From the NCBI GenBank assembly GCA_004026145.2, contig CP034994.1, positions 17,297,400-17,361,399 on the forward strand: 64,000 nucleotides of DNA, in the 5' to 3' direction. The notes under the pieces are model-generated. The model saw nothing but the letters and a program-made list of their open reading frames with translations, was not told the DNA's origin and searched no databases. Positions 62,085 through 64,000 of this stretch are shown in pieces; position 1 is the first letter of the stretch; each line of letters begins with the position of its first letter. The position numbers were made by a program, and so were the translations under genes. The stretch comes from Takifugu bimaculatus. Lineage: Eukaryota; Chordata; Actinopteri; Tetraodontiformes; Tetraodontidae.

Positions 62085-63939
62085 GCTGAGGGGCAGAGAA
62101 ATGTTGCATTTCCAAAAACTTTCCAGTTTCCCAGGGTGGGGCTTGAGAGCCCGTTTGACGTAAAGAACAAAAAGAATTTTGGCCATGACTAATTCACAAG
62201 CCTCTGCCATTCCTGAAGGTGTCTAACCGGAGTTTTTTTTTTTTTTAATTAAAATCATGTGAGTTTTGAGTTTACTGGAATTGAACTAAAACCTCTTCAT
62301 TGTAGAGCAAAAGTGAAACTCCTTAAGCCGTTGAGAGACAATAATGACCCTGAAGTAGTTAATTTCCTCCTTTGGACACAAACCTTGAGAGGTCGAATTA
62401 TTATTTAAGTTAACAAGTCAAAATCACATTTGTAGACTCAATAAAATACTAGTAATAATGTTCTTTATTTCTTTATTCATCCAATATTAGGAAAAACCTA
62501 TTTCACATTTTTCTTTGCCAAGTTCCCTTGCTTTATTTACTTTTTCGAGGTATTTTTTTTGTTTTTTTTTTAAGTCTTTTCATACATTGCAGAAAGTACA
62601 TGTTAGCACAATGGGTTGGAATTGGAAGCCAGTCATGAGTCTGTGGTGTGAATGCCAGAAACTGGTTTGTCAATGCCCGCGCACGTACTTATGTTTGCAT
62701 CAATATGGCCTTGTGTTTCTCATGAACATGGAGCCTCCCTAATCAGAACGCAGAAAGAGATGGACAAGTCCACCGTCTGGATAATAACAGAACGTTCGGA
62801 TCAGTCGCAGGCGCTTTTTTGAGGGCCTTTTGCATCTCATGATTGTCACAAGTCATTCACGGAGCTCCTTTTGTAATCCTAAACTCAGGATCTCAACATT
62901 TCTTAGATTAAAGTATCAAACATTCACATGTCCACACTCTCGTTAAACACAACAGAATTTCAAGGGTAAAAGCAAAAAATCCCAAAATAGAAATACCCAA
63001 TATCCTAAAACTACTAACTAAAACCTAAAACTTTCTGAGCTGTTTTACGGGTTTGACATATCCAATGTTTCACAGGACTTGTTATTCCAGGTCATCAAAG
63101 TGCAGCAAGTAGTTGACTGGTAAAAGTTTCCCTGACAAGAGATGACCTGCAGTGTTTTGCATCATCATTACTACCATGACTAATGTTCTGTCTTATGATA
63201 TCATGTACGTTTCTAAAATAAACCGTGATATCCATGACCACTTTGTTGTCACAGCCTCTTAGGTGTACGTAGGTTGAACAATCTGAGTTATGATCAACAG
63301 TTTTGTTGGACAAAGTAACTTTTATCTGGGTTGCTGCTGGAGGTGCTGCTCCCAACCTTCTTCCTCCTTCCTGTACAAGAGAATCAATCAATTTTCCGTG
63401 ACAGTTTGTGTTTGGCTTTTGCCCTGTTCTTAACAGAAAGTTTTTAGTTTTAAAAGAATCCCTCTTACGTCAAACAATGATACTTTTCATACTGTGTGTT
63501 ACATCATGCTAACACTGGGGGAAATATATTTGCATATTCCCCACCTTTTGTGGCTCCGTATCATCATAACTATGCCCCATCCACAGTGTTCTGTTAGTAG
63601 GTTTAATGTGTAGTTGAGCTTTCTTCCATAGCTTTTTGCCAGGCTGCCGTCAGAGAACCCAACAATCCAACCAGCTAACAGCCTAGATCCTAGCGATAGC
63701 ACAGCACAGGGTATCAACCTATGGTGTGAAAATGCTGTGCATTTTTCAGGAATAGCACTTCTTGGTATATCTGTGGACATAACTACTGCAATAGAATGGT
63801 TAGCTAGTAGCTTGTTCCTCTCAATGCTACTTTGGGCTTTCAAAACAACAGCGTTAAAATTAACTCCTGATCTTTTAATTAAGTTAGAAGACTGATATAG
63901 ATAGAGATTGCAGTTATAAACAGTTTAGAGCCCTTCTCT
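62085..63939. other. Spacer of unit C upstream of the mucin-DOMON gene
   Basis: Counterpart of the unit A and B spacers, with frequent single-base indels and no recognised gene. Confidence 0.45.
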
Positions 63940-64000
63940 TTTTCCACAGTTTGATTGTTTTTGGGAACTGCACCACAAGCTTTGCTCACCTAAATTCACT
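63940..64000 (-). mobile_element. Edge of the Tc1-like fragment, unit C
   Basis: The window ends at the point matching the 3' edge of the Tc1-like fragment in units A and B; only the first bases are visible. Confidence 0.4.

Larger units (their letters stand above)
56659..64000. repeat. Tandem unit C (cut by the window end)
   Basis: Third direct repeat, ending inside the Tc1 remnant at the window edge. From about 57.9 kb on it differs from B by many single-base insertions and deletions plus some substitutions, and it has the longest VNTR (32 repeats). Confidence 0.97.

Overview
The window is nuclear DNA of a vertebrate, almost certainly a teleost fish. Three well-separated genes have short exons with GT-AG (once GC-AG) introns. 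The tachykinin gene encodes two FVGLM peptides in one precursor, the teleost tac3 arrangement. Introns and spacers are full of CA/GT microsatellites and homopolymers, and there is one 100-N scaffold gap. No prokaryotic or viral gene was seen.

Layout. (1) About 1.2-23.1 kb, + strand: a ZNF385A-like gene with seven coding exons and three U1-type C2H2 zinc fingers, a long 3' UTR, and a possible alternative first exon at 3.6 kb. (2) About 23.1-32.4 kb: an intergenic stretch without a recognisable gene. (3) 32.4-34.3 kb, + strand: tac3, with all coding exons traceable. (4) 34.9-37.9 kb, - strand: a C1GALT1-like core 1 beta-1,3-galactosyltransferase, convergent with tac3, with frame problems in its first and last coding exons. 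(5) 38.9-39.3 kb: an AAT-rich microsatellite followed by the 100-N gap.

(6) 39.3-64.0 kb: three head-to-tail copies (A 39324-48040, B 48041-56658, C 56659 to the window end, incomplete) of an unusual unit of about 8.6 kb. On the minus strand each unit carries two secreted-protein genes. The first is a mucin-like protein: signal peptide, 24-32 copies of a 12-residue Ser/Thr/Ala/Pro repeat, one FRRS1-type DOMON domain and a short hydrophobic tail. About 1.3 kb downstream lies a small F-type lectin (fucolectin) gene. Each unit also holds a dead Tc1-like transposase fragment. Copy B of the mucin-DOMON gene is fully open (531 codons plus stop). Copies A and C carry many single-base indels, which are also dense in neighbouring non-coding sequence, so local consensus error is a serious alternative to pseudogenisation. 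The lectin open frames I could compare are the same in all three copies.

The first three genes are ordinary single-copy genes of transcription/RNA binding, neuroendocrine signalling and Golgi O-glycosylation. The tandem lectin plus mucin-DOMON array is the unusual part. It looks like a recently amplified pair of secreted or surface proteins, but its function cannot be read from the sequence. All gene models are read by eye from splice signals and family knowledge; no alignment or database search was run.
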